Positions 9,410 through 16,800 of a stretch of 64,000 nucleotides of DNA are shown here, piece after piece. Both the position numbers and the translations under genes were made by a program. How positions within the stretch are numbered: position 1 is the first letter of the stretch; each line of letters starts with the position of its first letter. The DNA is from Actinomadura rupiterrae (GTDB lineage: Bacteria > Actinomycetota > Actinomycetes > Streptosporangiales > Streptosporangiaceae), in assembly GCF_024172125.1 (NCBI RefSeq), contig NZ_JAMZEA010000006.1:62001-126000 (forward strand). Reading direction: 5' to 3'. The notes below the pieces were generated by a model. The model saw nothing but the letters and a program-made list of their open reading frames with translations, was not told the origin of the DNA and did no database searches.

Positions 9410-9424
9410 ACCGAGCCGTTCGGT
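9410..9424. promoter_or_regulatory. TetR operator upstream of the F420-type oxidoreductase
   Basis: ACCGAGCCGTTCGGT is an inverted repeat (ACCGA-N5-TCGGT), preceded by AA and followed by ATTAC. The same element, with flanks AA and ATCAC, recurs at 10116-10130 in front of the tetR gene, which identifies it as a shared operator. Confidence 0.8.
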
Positions 9425-9495
9425 ATTACAAGCGGGTTGAGCGAGAGCACGGTCACGCTTCGGCGGCAGGGGGCAGCGCGGCGGGTGGGCGGGGG

Positions 9496-10092
9496 TCAGT
9501 TCGCGGTCGGGGAGAGGGCGGCGAGGACGAGGTCGACGGCGGTCTCGGCCCAGCCGGGGCGTCCGCCGCGTCCGGCCATGTAGTCGGCGTAGAAGGGGCC
9601 GAGCAGGGCGGAGACGGCGGCCTCGGCGTCCATGTCGGCGCGCACCCGGCCCGCGTCCCGGGCCTGTTCGAGGACGCCGCGCAGGAGCGCCCGGCGCGGC
9701 AGGACGGTCCGCTCGCGCAGCAGCGTCAGCAGCTCCGGCGTGTGCGCCTCCTCGACCAGGCAGGTGCCGATCAGGGCCATGCCCCGGACGCGCTCGACGG
9801 TGGCCGCGAAGTCCTCCAGGATCGCGACCAGGTCGGACCGGACGTCCCCGGTCAGCGGCGGCGCGTCCATCATCCGCACCGACTCCAGGGCCGCGGTCAG
9901 CAGGTCCGCCTTGGTCTTCCAGCGCAGGAACACCGTCGACTTGCTGACACCGGCGGCGGCCGCGACCTGGTCCAGGGTCATCCGGGTGTAGCCGTGGGAG
10001 GCGAGCAGCTCCAGCGCGGACCGCAGGATCGCCGCGTCCTTCTCCGCCGACCTGGGCCGTCCCGCGCTTCTCGTCTTCGCGTCACCGCTCAT
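9496..10092 (-). CDS. TetR/AcrR-family transcriptional regulator
   Basis: 198 residues with an N-terminal helix-turn-helix (DAAILRSALELLASHGY, then LDQVAAAAGVSKSTVFLRWK) and a TetR_C-type ligand domain (VRMMDAPPLTGDVRSDLVAI onward). It lies upstream of the oxidoreductase gene on the same strand, 143 bases away. Both genes carry the same 15-bp palindrome just upstream, so autoregulation plus control of the reductase is a strong inference. Residual activity on the membrane-protein gene further downstream would require read-through. Confidence 0.9.
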   Translation of the reverse strand: MSGDAKTRSAGRPRSAEKDAAILRSALELLASHGYTRMTLDQVAAAAGVSKSTVFLRWKTKADLLTAALESVRMMDAPPLTGDVRSDLVAILEDFAATVERVRGMALIGTCLVEEAHTPELLTLLRERTVLPRRALLRGVLEQARDAGRVRADMDAEAAVSALLGPFYADYMAGRGGRPGWAETAVDLVLAALSPTAN

Positions 10093-10115
10093 CCCGCCAG
10101 GATACGCAGTTAGAA

Positions 10116-10130
10116 ACCGAGTCCCTCGGT
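10116..10130. promoter_or_regulatory. TetR operator upstream of its own gene
   Basis: ACCGAGTCCCTCGGT is a 6-bp-arm inverted repeat (ACCGAG-N3-CTCGGT) 24 bases before the tetR start. It is nearly identical, flanks included, to the element at 9410-9424. Confidence 0.8.
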
Positions 10131-10131
10131 A

Positions 10132-10869
10132 TCACTTGCGCCGGCGCTTGGCCGGGGCGCGCTTCGGCTGGGCCTTCTTGCGAGCGGACTGCTGCTTGGA
10201 GGCGGACTGCTTGGAGGCGGACTGCTTGGCAGCGGGCTGCTTGGGCGGGCGGGCGGGGGCGTCGCTGGACGTCCGGCCGCGCGAGCTGTTGGGAGTGCGG
10301 CCGCGGACGATGCCGATCAGATCTTCCATGCGGTCGGTCGTCGCGTCCTCAAGCCAGGCCAGCCCGACCTGGGACTGGGGTGCGTCGGTCACGGGCCGGT
10401 AGGTGAGGTCCTTGCGGTGGTGGAGGCGGGCCAAGGACTGCGGGACCAGCAGCACGCCCGCGTCCGACGCCACCAGCTCGACCGCCGCCGCCGTGGTCGC
10501 GGGACGGGTGAAAGCGGGCTCTCCCGGCCGTTCATCCCATTCCAGGACGTCGTCCAGCGGCTCGAACACGTCCTCGTCGGCCAGGTCGGCGAGCTTCACC
10601 TCGTCGGCCGCGGCCACCGCGTGCTCCTTCGGCACCACGACGACGGTCGCCTCCACGTACAGCGGGATCATGTGGAGGGCCTCGCGGTCGATCGGCAGCC
10701 GCACGAACGCGGCGTCCGCGCCGCCGTTCCGCAGCAGTGGGACGGCCTCGGCGGCGGGCACCTGGATCAGGCGCAGCGGCACCTCCCGCACCCGCTCGTC
10801 CCAGATCCTGGCCCATTTCGCGGGCGTCACCCCCGGCGCATACGCCAACCGGAATTCACCCTCGGTCAC
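10132..10869 (-). CDS. LysR substrate-binding-domain protein lacking a helix-turn-helix
   Basis: The 245-residue protein begins directly with a LysR-type effector-binding domain (FRLAYAPGVTPAKW, GGADAAFVRLPID, VVVPKEHAVAAADEV, ASDAGVLLVPQSLARLHH) and has no DNA-binding domain. The last 55 residues are a basic tail made of SASKQ-type repeats, ending in KRAPAKRRRK and encoded by a 15-bp tandem repeat. The tail might bind nucleic acid in place of the missing HTH. It is divergent from a DUF5997 gene, 55 bases apart; this pairing is familiar from actinobacterial genomes. Its role is unknown. Confidence 0.8.
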   Translation of the reverse strand: MTEGEFRLAYAPGVTPAKWARIWDERVREVPLRLIQVPAAEAVPLLRNGGADAAFVRLPIDREALHMIPLYVEATVVVVPKEHAVAAADEVKLADLADEDVFEPLDDVLEWDERPGEPAFTRPATTAAAVELVASDAGVLLVPQSLARLHHRKDLTYRPVTDAPQSQVGLAWLEDATTDRMEDLIGIVRGRTPNSSRGRTSSDAPARPPKQPAAKQSASKQSASKQQSARKKAQPKRAPAKRRRK

Positions 10870-10924
10870 CGTCCCAGCCTAGCGGCGTCCGGACGGCCCT
10901 CTGGCGCTGGCTACCCTTGGGGGC

Positions 10925-11305
10925 ATGAGCACGTCCAAGACGAAGACCCCACAGACCATGAAGCCCGCGACCGCGGCCCGGAAACTGGGGATCCTGCTGT
11001 CGGCAGCGCCCGCCGGGTTCCAGGAGGGCGTCGTCTCCCGGGACGAGCTGAACGCGCTGCAGGCCGCCCCGCCGGCCTGGCTCGCCGAGCTGCGCCGCGA
11101 GGGCCCGCACCCCAAGCAGGTCGTCGCCGCCAAGCTCCGCGTCTCCACCTCGGGCCTGGCCCGCGGCGGCATCGACGGGCCGCTGACCACCGCCCAGATC
11201 GAGGCCCTGAAGGCCGAGAACCCCGAGTGGCTGCAGCGCGAGCAGGCCACCGCGGCCGAGGTCCGCAAGGAGGCCCAGCGCCTGAAGGAGCGTGCCAAGG
11301 CCTGA
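10925..11305 (+). CDS. DUF5997 family protein
   Basis: A 126-residue soluble protein with a Lys/Thr-rich start, a compact helical core (PATAARKLGILLSAAPAGFQ, LAELRREGPHPKQVVAAKL) and a charged C-terminal helix (EVRKEAQRLKERAKA). It matches my recollection of DUF5997, a conserved actinobacterial family without a known activity. It is divergent from the HTH-less LysR protein, and the two may be functionally linked. A strong hairpin follows at 11343. Confidence 0.8.
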   Translation: MSTSKTKTPQTMKPATAARKLGILLSAAPAGFQEGVVSRDELNALQAAPPAWLAELRREGPHPKQVVAAKLRVSTSGLARGGIDGPLTTAQIEALKAENPEWLQREQATAAEVRKEAQRLKERAKA

Positions 11306-11342
11306 TCCCAGGCGCACAGCGCGCCCGAGCCCGACTTTTTTG

Positions 11343-11376
11343 AGCGGTGACCGTCGCACGACGGTCACCGCTTTCT
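11343..11376. terminator. Intrinsic terminator, 14-bp perfect stem
   Basis: AGCGGTGACCGTCG (11343-11356) pairs perfectly with CGACGGTCACCGCT (11359-11372) and is followed by TTCTGTT. A T-run (11335-11341) on the 5' side means the hairpin could work in both directions. It ends the DUF5997 transcript. Confidence 0.85.
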
Positions 11377-11450
11377 GTTGTCCGACCCGTTGTCCGGCCC
11401 CCGGGAGGACGCGCCGACCAGGAATGTAGTCGGCGTTACCTACTTGACCG

Positions 11451-11476
11451 CCTACATTCGCGACTTCTAACGTAGG
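11451..11476. promoter_or_regulatory. CCTAC-N16-GTAGG operator upstream of the TPR gene
   Basis: CCTAC (11451-11455) and GTAGG (11472-11476) are inverted and 16 bases apart; the arms extend to CCGCCTAC/GTAGGCGG. Identical arms and spacing occur at 12745-12770 before the CGNR gene. A further CCTAC lies at 11440. It sits just before the ATG at 11481, so binding would block initiation. Confidence 0.55.
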
Positions 11477-11480
11477 CGGC

Positions 11481-12203
11481 ATGCTGCTGAACGACACCTA
11501 CACATCGCTCGACGCCGCCCGCCACCTCCACGTCCTCGGGCACTGGGAGCAGGCCGCCGCGCTGCTGGACGAGGACGAGAACGCCGAAGCGCGCGAGCTG
11601 AGGGCCGAGATCCTTTACGAGCGCCTCCTGTTCCAGCTGGACGGCCTCGACGCCGCGACCGAGGCGATCGCGGCACTCGATCCGGAAACGCCGCGAGGCC
11701 GCATGCTCTCCGCCCGGCTCGCCTACACCCGCGTGCACTTCCAGCTGGACCCGCGACCGGACGATTTCGAAACCGCTGAGGCCGGATACCGCCTCGCGTC
11801 CGCCGATCCGAGGACGCACGGCTGGGCCGAGTTCCACTGGGGCGCGCTGGTCGACAACATCCGCGAGGACAAAGCCGCCACGAAGGATCATTACGCCAAG
11901 GCTCTCGAAGCCGCCCGCCGGGAGGGCGACTCGATCCTTGAGTCCATCGTGCTCCGGCATACGGCCTGGCACGTGATCGATGAAGGCGGTCGCGAAGAGG
12001 GGTTGCACATGCTGCGACGCTCGCTCCATCAGCGCGCCGCCGCGGGCCTGCGTCCGCAGATCGCCGCAGCCCAACTCCTGCTTGCCGGCGAACTCCCCGA
12101 GGACGATCCCGAACGCGCCGCCCTCATCGAGACCGCCCAGAGCTTGGCGGACGAACTCGACCTCACCTGGGTGAAATCCGGCCTCGAAAAGCTGTCCGCC
12201 TAA
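11481..12203 (+). CDS. TPR-like helical repeat protein
   Basis: A 240-residue soluble protein made of antiparallel helices resembling tetratricopeptide repeats (for example HLHVLGHWEQAAALLDED, AWHVIDEGGREEGLHMLRRS, LADELDLTWVKSGLEKL). No catalytic motif is visible, so a scaffold or ligand-sensing role is more likely than enzymatic activity. It is convergent with the CGNR regulator, and its promoter region carries the same CCTAC-N16-GTAGG element, which suggests it is a target of that regulator. The start codon follows the GTAGG arm closely. Confidence 0.75.
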   Translation: MLLNDTYTSLDAARHLHVLGHWEQAAALLDEDENAEARELRAEILYERLLFQLDGLDAATEAIAALDPETPRGRMLSARLAYTRVHFQLDPRPDDFETAEAGYRLASADPRTHGWAEFHWGALVDNIREDKAATKDHYAKALEAARREGDSILESIVLRHTAWHVIDEGGREEGLHMLRRSLHQRAAAGLRPQIAAAQLLLAGELPEDDPERAALIETAQSLADELDLTWVKSGLEKLSA

Positions 12204-12230
12204 CCGCGAAACGACGCAGCCGCCAGCGGC

Positions 12231-12737
12231 CTATGCGCGGGCGGCCTTGCGGCGGGCTCGGTAAGCGGCGACGGTCGTCCGGCTGGCGCACGTGTTGGAG
12301 CAGAACCTCCGGCTGTGGTTGCGGGAGTCGTCCACGTAGAAGCGCTCGCACCCGTCCGCTTGGCACCGCCCCACGGTCACGTGGGGATCGCCGCAGATCA
12401 CATGGGCGAGCGCCGCCGCGCAGCTGCGGCCGAGCCAGGACGCGGGCTCCTCCCCGTCCGGCGCGAAGTGCAGGTGCGTTTCGCCGCCGTGGGTGCTCAC
12501 GTACATCAGGGGCGGGTACTTCTCCAGAAGCCGGTTGACGGGCTCGACCGGACCTCCGTCCGCCGTGGTCGCGACCGCGTCGCGCAGGAGCGGGAGGAGC
12601 TCCGCCAGCGTCCCGGCGTCCGGCTCGGCGATGCGGTGCTGCTCGAAGAACGCCGCCCGCAGCTCGCTCGGCTCGTCCTGGTTGACCAGTTCGACGGCGA
12701 GTTTCGCCACGTTGCCTATGTAGGCGACATCACCCAT
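12231..12737 (-). CDS. CGNR zinc-finger domain protein (ABATE type), putative regulator
   Basis: About 168 residues. The N-terminal ABATE-type domain (VAKLAVELVNQDEPSELRAA) is followed by the C-terminal zinc finger CQADGCERFYVDDSR, then RRFCSNTCASR. The family signature CGNR is CASR here; the four metal-binding Cys are intact. Such proteins are presumed DNA-binding regulators. ATG 12737 is chosen because GGGAGG precedes it; longer in-frame starts lack this. The CCTAC-N16-GTAGG element at 12745-12770 overlaps this ribosome-binding site, consistent with autorepression. Confidence 0.85.
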   Translation of the reverse strand: MGDVAYIGNVAKLAVELVNQDEPSELRAAFFEQHRIAEPDAGTLAELLPLLRDAVATTADGGPVEPVNRLLEKYPPLMYVSTHGGETHLHFAPDGEEPASWLGRSCAAALAHVICGDPHVTVGRCQADGCERFYVDDSRNHSRRFCSNTCASRTTVAAYRARRKAARA

Positions 12738-12744
12738 TTGAACA

Positions 12745-12770
12745 CCTACCTCCCGTCGTCCCATCGTAGG
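12745..12770. promoter_or_regulatory. CCTAC-N16-GTAGG operator upstream of the CGNR gene
   Basis: CCTAC (12745-12749) and GTAGG (12766-12770) reproduce the arms and 16-base spacing seen before the TPR gene. The proximal arm covers the Shine-Dalgarno of the CGNR gene. A GTAGG (12896) and a CCTAC (12922) recur downstream. Confidence 0.55.
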
Positions 12771-12815
12771 CGGGACGACCACGATCACCAACCCCGCCAT
12801 CCCGAGGAGCCCCCG

Positions 12816-12899
12816 ATGCCGTTCCTGGACCTGGACGCATCCCGACCCGGCCCAGGACACCCGCCACGACTGCCTCATCTGGGTCCACCCCGGTCGTAG
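12816..12899 (+). CDS. Possible 27-residue small protein or hydrolase-gene remnant
   Basis: An ATG after GAGGAG opens a 27-codon frame beginning MPFLDLDASR and ending at TAG 12897-12899. The first residues resemble the start of alpha/beta hydrolases (MPFLDVDG-like), and the rest is Pro-rich. It is divergent from the CGNR gene and shares its operator region. It could be a real small protein or the stump of a lost gene; nothing decides between them. Confidence 0.25.
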   Translation: MPFLDLDASRPGPGHPPRLPHLGPPRS

Positions 12900-13032
12900 G
12901 CGGGGACGCGGTGCCGAGCGGCCTACGTAAATTTACCGATTGTGAGGGGTTTTACGCGGTCGTAACCTCGACCGCACTGCGGGACGTGGTCGGCTGGTGG
13001 TATCAGCCGCGCCCATGAAAGGCGAGTGGGAG

Positions 13033-13455
13033 ATGACCGAGACCGCCAAGGGCGCCGGCCTGGACTGGCTGATGAACGACCTCGTCCGCCGGACGGCCGG
13101 GGCGCGGCACGCGGTGCTGCTCTCCTCCGACGGGCTGCTCATGGCGGGTTCGGCCGGGCTGACGCGGGCCGACGCCGAGCACCTGTCCGCGCTCGGCTCG
13201 GCGTACCGGAGCCTGTCGCTCGGCGCCGGGCGCCACTTCGGCCTCGGCGGAGTCCGGCAGACCGTGGTGGAGCTGGAGCACGCCTACGTCCTGATCAGCG
13301 AGGCCGGGGCGCGCGCGTGCCTGGCACTGATCGCGGACGAGGACGCCGACCTCGGCCTCGTCGCGTACGAGATGAACAGCGTCGTCCGGCAGGCCGGGCC
13401 GCACCTGTCCAGCCGCCCGCGCCCGCCGCACGGCGCCACCGCCGGGACGTCCTGA
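13033..13455 (+). CDS. cvnB: Roadblock/LC7 domain protein (conservon CvnB)
   Basis: A 140-residue protein with the full roadblock/LC7 fold: LDWLMNDLVRRTAGARHAVLLSSDGLLMA, ADAEHLSALGSAYRSLSLG, and the central strand VVELEHAYVLISEAG. In actinobacterial conservons this protein works with a sensor kinase (CvnA), a DUF742 protein (CvnC) and a Ras-like GTPase (CvnD) as a G-protein-like signalling complex at the membrane. ATG 13033 matches the usual N-terminus and has AAAGGCGAG upstream; ATG 13015 is an alternative. The DUF742 gene follows after 11 bases, but neither the kinase nor the GTPase gene is present here. Confidence 0.9.
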   Translation: MTETAKGAGLDWLMNDLVRRTAGARHAVLLSSDGLLMAGSAGLTRADAEHLSALGSAYRSLSLGAGRHFGLGGVRQTVVELEHAYVLISEAGARACLALIADEDADLGLVAYEMNSVVRQAGPHLSSRPRPPHGATAGTS

Positions 13456-13466
13456 ACGGGGCCGCG

Positions 13467-13838
13467 ATGGACGGGGAGCAGCGCTGGTGGTTCGACGAGG
13501 AGGCGGGACCGGTCGCCCGGCCGTACTCCCTGACCGGCGGACGGACCCGCACCGGCGGCATCGAGCTGGACCTCGTCACGCTCGTCGTCGCGATCAGGCC
13601 GAAGGTGAACGCCGGACGGGTCGACACCGAGTCGGCGCGGCTGCTGTGGGCCTGCGAGCGTCCGCTGTCGGTGGCGGAGGCCGCGGCGGGCGTCCGGCTG
13701 CCGCTGCGCGTCGTCAAGGTCCTGCTGGCCGACCTCATCCAGCAGCACTACATGCTCTACCGGAACGGGTGGCATCCCTCGCCCGTGCCTGACGTCCCGC
13801 TCATGCAGAAGGTCCTCGACGGCCTCCGCGCGCTCTGA
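13467..13838 (+). CDS. cvnC: DUF742 family protein (conservon CvnC)
   Basis: A 123-residue protein with the family hallmarks: a start rich in Trp and acidic residues (RWWFDEEAGPVARPYSLTGGRT), then a winged-helix-like core (LLWACERPLSVAEAAAGVRL, VVKVLLADLIQQHYM). DUF742 proteins are partners of roadblock proteins and Ras-like GTPases in conservons. Here the conservon appears to stop, since the next gene encodes a secreted protease. The pair would need a GTPase and kinase encoded elsewhere. Confidence 0.9.
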   Translation: MDGEQRWWFDEEAGPVARPYSLTGGRTRTGGIELDLVTLVVAIRPKVNAGRVDTESARLLWACERPLSVAEAAAGVRLPLRVVKVLLADLIQQHYMLYRNGWHPSPVPDVPLMQKVLDGLRAL

Positions 13839-13879
13839 CGACCTCCGCCCCCGCAGGTCGCAGGCGTGACAGCGCCGTC

Positions 13880-14068
13880 CCGGGGCGGGGGTATCGCTCC
13901 GGTTTATGACCTGTTGGCATTACCGCCGGGATGTCCGGGCTGTGACTGTCGAGGGGAACCAACGCCCTGGTGCGCGAGTCCCCGCCCGGTCTCCCCCGGC
14001 GCCGGCGGGGACTGGGACTCCCCCGCCCCGGGCGTCACCCCGAACGCCGGGAGACAGGCAGGAACCGG
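13880..14068 (+). other. Structured leader region before the secreted protease gene
   Basis: This stretch has no gene. An AT-richer segment (13897-13922) is followed by about 140 bases with strong folding potential, including AGTCCCCGCC (13977-13986) pairing perfectly with GGCGGGGACT (14004-14013), and conserved-looking unpaired patches (GAGGGGAACC; CCGAACGCCGGGAGACAGGC). It resembles a cis-regulatory RNA; a c-di-AMP (ydaO-type) riboswitch is one candidate for a cell-wall or secreted enzyme gene, unproven. Confidence 0.3.
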
Positions 14069-14665
14069 ATGAGAACGCGTACCCGGTCCGGCAGGGCTTC
14101 CGCGCGGAGGCGGATCGCCTGCGGGATCCTGGGCGTGGTCGCCGCCGCCGCGGTCATGCCGCGGGCCGCCTCGGCGGGCGACCTCACCATCGACCAGCAG
14201 GTGCAGGAGCAGGACCAGTGGTGCTGGGTCGCCAGCGGCCTCACCATCGCCCAGTTCTTCGGTAAGGGCGACATCAGCCAGAACGACTTCTGCGCCATCG
14301 CGCACGGCTACCCGCAGGGTTCGTACTGCCCGAACGAACCCGGCGAACTGCAGGACGACCAGGCCGCCTTCCAGCAGCTCGGCATGTCGCCCGGCCAGGT
14401 CACCGGCGCGCTGAGCTTCGAGGACGTCGCCTCGGAGATCGACGCCCAGCGCCCGATCCAGACCGGCATCTACTGGACGAGCGGCGGCGGGCATTCCCAG
14501 GTCATCTACGGCTACGACGCGTCCAGCGAGACCGTCGCGTACGGCGACCCGTGGCCGTCGAGCCCGCGCTACAGCGAGATGGGATACCAGGACTACATCC
14601 AGAACTACGAGTTCAGCTGGGCCGAGGCACTGTCCGGTGAGTCCGGAGGAGGTTCACCGCGATGA
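14069..14665 (+). CDS. Secreted papain-like cysteine protease (AvrRpt2/C39-like)
   Basis: 198 residues with an Arg-rich signal peptide (to about residue 36, cleavage after RAASA). The mature domain carries a papain-like triad: Cys52 in QDQWCWVASG, His142 in GGGHSQVIYGYD and Asp160 in AYGDPWP, with a preceding Gln for the oxyanion hole. Several further cysteines suggest disulfides. ATG 14069 is preceded by CAGGAA. The stop overlaps the next gene's start (ATGA), so protease and anchored partner are translationally coupled. The substrate is unknown; a role at the cell surface is inferred. Confidence 0.85.
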   Translation: MRTRTRSGRASARRRIACGILGVVAAAAVMPRAASAGDLTIDQQVQEQDQWCWVASGLTIAQFFGKGDISQNDFCAIAHGYPQGSYCPNEPGELQDDQAAFQQLGMSPGQVTGALSFEDVASEIDAQRPIQTGIYWTSGGGHSQVIYGYDASSETVAYGDPWPSSPRYSEMGYQDYIQNYEFSWAEALSGESGGGSPR

Positions 14666-15489
14666 CCAGGCGACTGAACTCGACGACGGCGCGCGCCGGG
14701 CTCGGAACCGCTGCGGCGGCCGCATGGGCCTCCCTCGTCCTCGGCGGCGGCCCGGCGCTCGCCGCGCCCAGTGCCGACCCGACGCCCGCCGACCTCGCCG
14801 CCGCGCAGAAGGTGGCGGCCGGGCAGGCGACGCACGACCGGCTCGCGTCGTTCTTCGTCCATCTCGACCAGCGCGGTGCCGGGAAGCTCATCACCAAGTC
14901 CGCGGACGCGGCCGCCGCCAAGGCCAAGGCGCCCCAGATCACCGGGACGGCCCGGCCGGTGTACACGCTGAACGCCGCGTTCGTGCGCGGCACGGCGGGT
15001 GCTCCGGTCGCGACCTTCGCCTACCTGGCCGTCCCGGCGCGATCGGCGTCCGGGCAGCAGGCGAGCGTGTGGCTGACCAAGGGGGCGCACGGCTGGCGCG
15101 TCCTCAGCATCACGTCCGGCACCGAGGAGACCACCTACACGTCGTCCGGCACGGGGACGGTCTTCACCGAGCCGCAGATCCACGCCTGGTACCGGCTCGA
15201 CAAGGGCAAGGTGACCGGGCTCGACAAGGAGGCGCTGACGTCGGTCGGTAAGAGCGGTGTTTCGGTCGCCGCCTACCAGAAGCTCGTGCACACGCGATAC
15301 GGGGACAAGCTGCCCGGTTCGGCTTACGTGCGCGAGGGCAAGCTCGGCGGCTTCCAGCCGTCGACCGGGGTGCCGCCTGCTCATCGGGACAACGGCTCCG
15401 TGCTCGCGTTCACGGCTCTGGGCGGCTGCGGGCTGGTGCTGGCGGCCGGGTCCGCGCTGGTCCTCCGGCGGCGGACGCGGCGTTCCTGA
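14662..15489 (+). CDS. Secreted, membrane-anchored protein of unknown function
   Basis: A 275-residue protein with a signal peptide (cleavage near LAAPSA), a secreted domain of about 200 residues rich in Ala, Thr and Gly, and a C-terminal membrane helix (VLAFTALGGCGLVLAAGSALVL) followed by RRRTRRS, a stop-transfer end. There is no LPxTG motif. It overlaps the protease gene by four bases, so it probably acts with the protease as an anchor, inhibitor, chaperone or substrate. I do not recognise the family. Confidence 0.75.
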   Translation: MTRRLNSTTARAGLGTAAAAAWASLVLGGGPALAAPSADPTPADLAAAQKVAAGQATHDRLASFFVHLDQRGAGKLITKSADAAAAKAKAPQITGTARPVYTLNAAFVRGTAGAPVATFAYLAVPARSASGQQASVWLTKGAHGWRVLSITSGTEETTYTSSGTGTVFTEPQIHAWYRLDKGKVTGLDKEALTSVGKSGVSVAAYQKLVHTRYGDKLPGSAYVREGKLGGFQPSTGVPPAHRDNGSVLAFTALGGCGLVLAAGSALVLRRRTRRS

Positions 15490-15500
15490 GCGAACGGCCC

Positions 15501-16676
15501 TCACGGTGGGCGGATCCCCGGACGGACGACGACCCCGTCCGGGGATCCGCTCGCCCCCGCGGCCCCGCCCGCACTCCCCGCAGACGCGCCCGCGCTCCCG
15601 GCCGACGCGCCCGCGCCGCCCGCTGGCGCGCCCGCGCTTCCGGCTGACGCGCCCGCGCCGCCCGCTGGCGCGCCCGCGCTTCCGGCTGACGCGCCTGCGC
15701 CGCCCGCCGACGGGCTCGCCGTGAACGGGAGGGCGGGGTGGGCCTCGGGGTGCGCGTCCCACCACTCGGCGTACAGCGAGTGCGCCCGGACGAGCCGCAG
15801 GTAAGCCTCACCCAGCGTGTCCAGCAACCGCTGCGCCGCCGCGCCCGCCTCGGGACGCCACATCAGGACGAGCCGCTGCCCCAGCGGGTCCCCCGCGAGG
15901 CGGCGGAACACCACGCCCTCGCGCGGGCCGGCCGTCGGCTGGTACACCCCGATCGCGCGTCCGGACCTGATCAGCGACGCCGCGATCTGCCAGTCGGTGG
16001 ACCAGTACCGCACCCGCGGCTGGAACCCGGCCGCGGCGCACGCCGCCCGGAAGTAGGCGGGCCACGGGCCGTCGTCGAGCGGGTCGTCGATCCAGTCCAG
16101 GTCGTCCAGCTCGGCGAGGTCGAGGGTGTCGCGGCGCGCCAGCGGGCTCGCCGAGGACAGCCCGACGAACAGCGGCTCCTTCTCCACCAGGACGAACCGC
16201 TCCACATCGCGCGGCGGCGGGTCCGCGCGACCGAGCGGTTCCTGGAAGAGCCCCAGGTCGAGCCCGCCGGACGCGAGCAGCGGCGGGATGCGTCCCGCGC
16301 CGGGATCGACGCGCAGGTTCAGCGCGGGGGCCAGCGTTCCCAGGTCGTCCCCGAGGAGCGTCAGCGCCGGGCACGCCTGGATCCCGACGCGCAGGACCTT
16401 CGGGCTCGCCCCCTGCCCCTTGCCGAGCGAGGCGTTCAGGTCGTCGATGCACGCGAGCGCGGCGCGCGCCCGCGCCACGACCTCGGCACCGACCGGCGTC
16501 GGCCGCACGCCCTCCGGCGACCGCTCGAACAGCCGGACGCCCAGGTTGGCCTCCAGCCGGCGCAGCATCGTGCTCACCGCGGGCTGCGTCAGGCCGAGCC
16601 GCGCCGCCGCCTTGGTGATGCTCCCCGCCGACGCGATCGCGTCGATCATCCGGAGGTGGTGCGGGCCCAGTTCCAC
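15501..16676 (-). CDS. LysR-family regulator with a repetitive Ala/Gly/Ser/Pro tail
   Basis: 391 residues. The N-terminal winged HTH is standard (HHLRMIDAIASAGSITKAAA, GLTQPAVSTMLRRLE), and a LysR substrate domain extends to about residue 310. The last 75 residues are low complexity: three copies of a 14-residue unit (GGAGASAGSAGAPA-like), encoded by a 42-bp tandem repeat, so the protein is about 80 residues longer than typical. The gene is convergent with the anchored-protein gene. No adjacent target is obvious; the SRPBCC operon is divergent but has its own ArsR sites. Confidence 0.85.
   Translation of the reverse strand: MELGPHHLRMIDAIASAGSITKAAARLGLTQPAVSTMLRRLEANLGVRLFERSPEGVRPTPVGAEVVARARAALACIDDLNASLGKGQGASPKVLRVGIQACPALTLLGDDLGTLAPALNLRVDPGAGRIPPLLASGGLDLGLFQEPLGRADPPPRDVERFVLVEKEPLFVGLSSASPLARRDTLDLAELDDLDWIDDPLDDGPWPAYFRAACAAAGFQPRVRYWSTDWQIAASLIRSGRAIGVYQPTAGPREGVVFRRLAGDPLGQRLVLMWRPEAGAAAQRLLDTLGEAYLRLVRAHSLYAEWWDAHPEAHPALPFTASPSAGGAGASAGSAGAPAGGAGASAGSAGAPAGGAGASAGSAGASAGSAGGAAGASGSPDGVVVRPGIRPP
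15585..15710. repeat. 42-bp tandem repeat, three copies, inside the LysR tail
   Basis: Copies at 15585-15626, 15627-15668 and 15669-15710 each start CGCGCCCGCGCT and differ by a few substitutions. The unit is a multiple of three, so copy-number changes keep the frame. Confidence 0.8.
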
Positions 16677-16800
16677 GCGTCGCTCCTCACAGCGTCGCCC
16701 GGCCCCGACGGTGCCCAGATGCTAACTCCGCGACAAAGATTCCGAAATCCCCCAATCCCGGGCCCGCACGGCCTGTGGAGCTTTCCGAGCCCTTCCAGGC

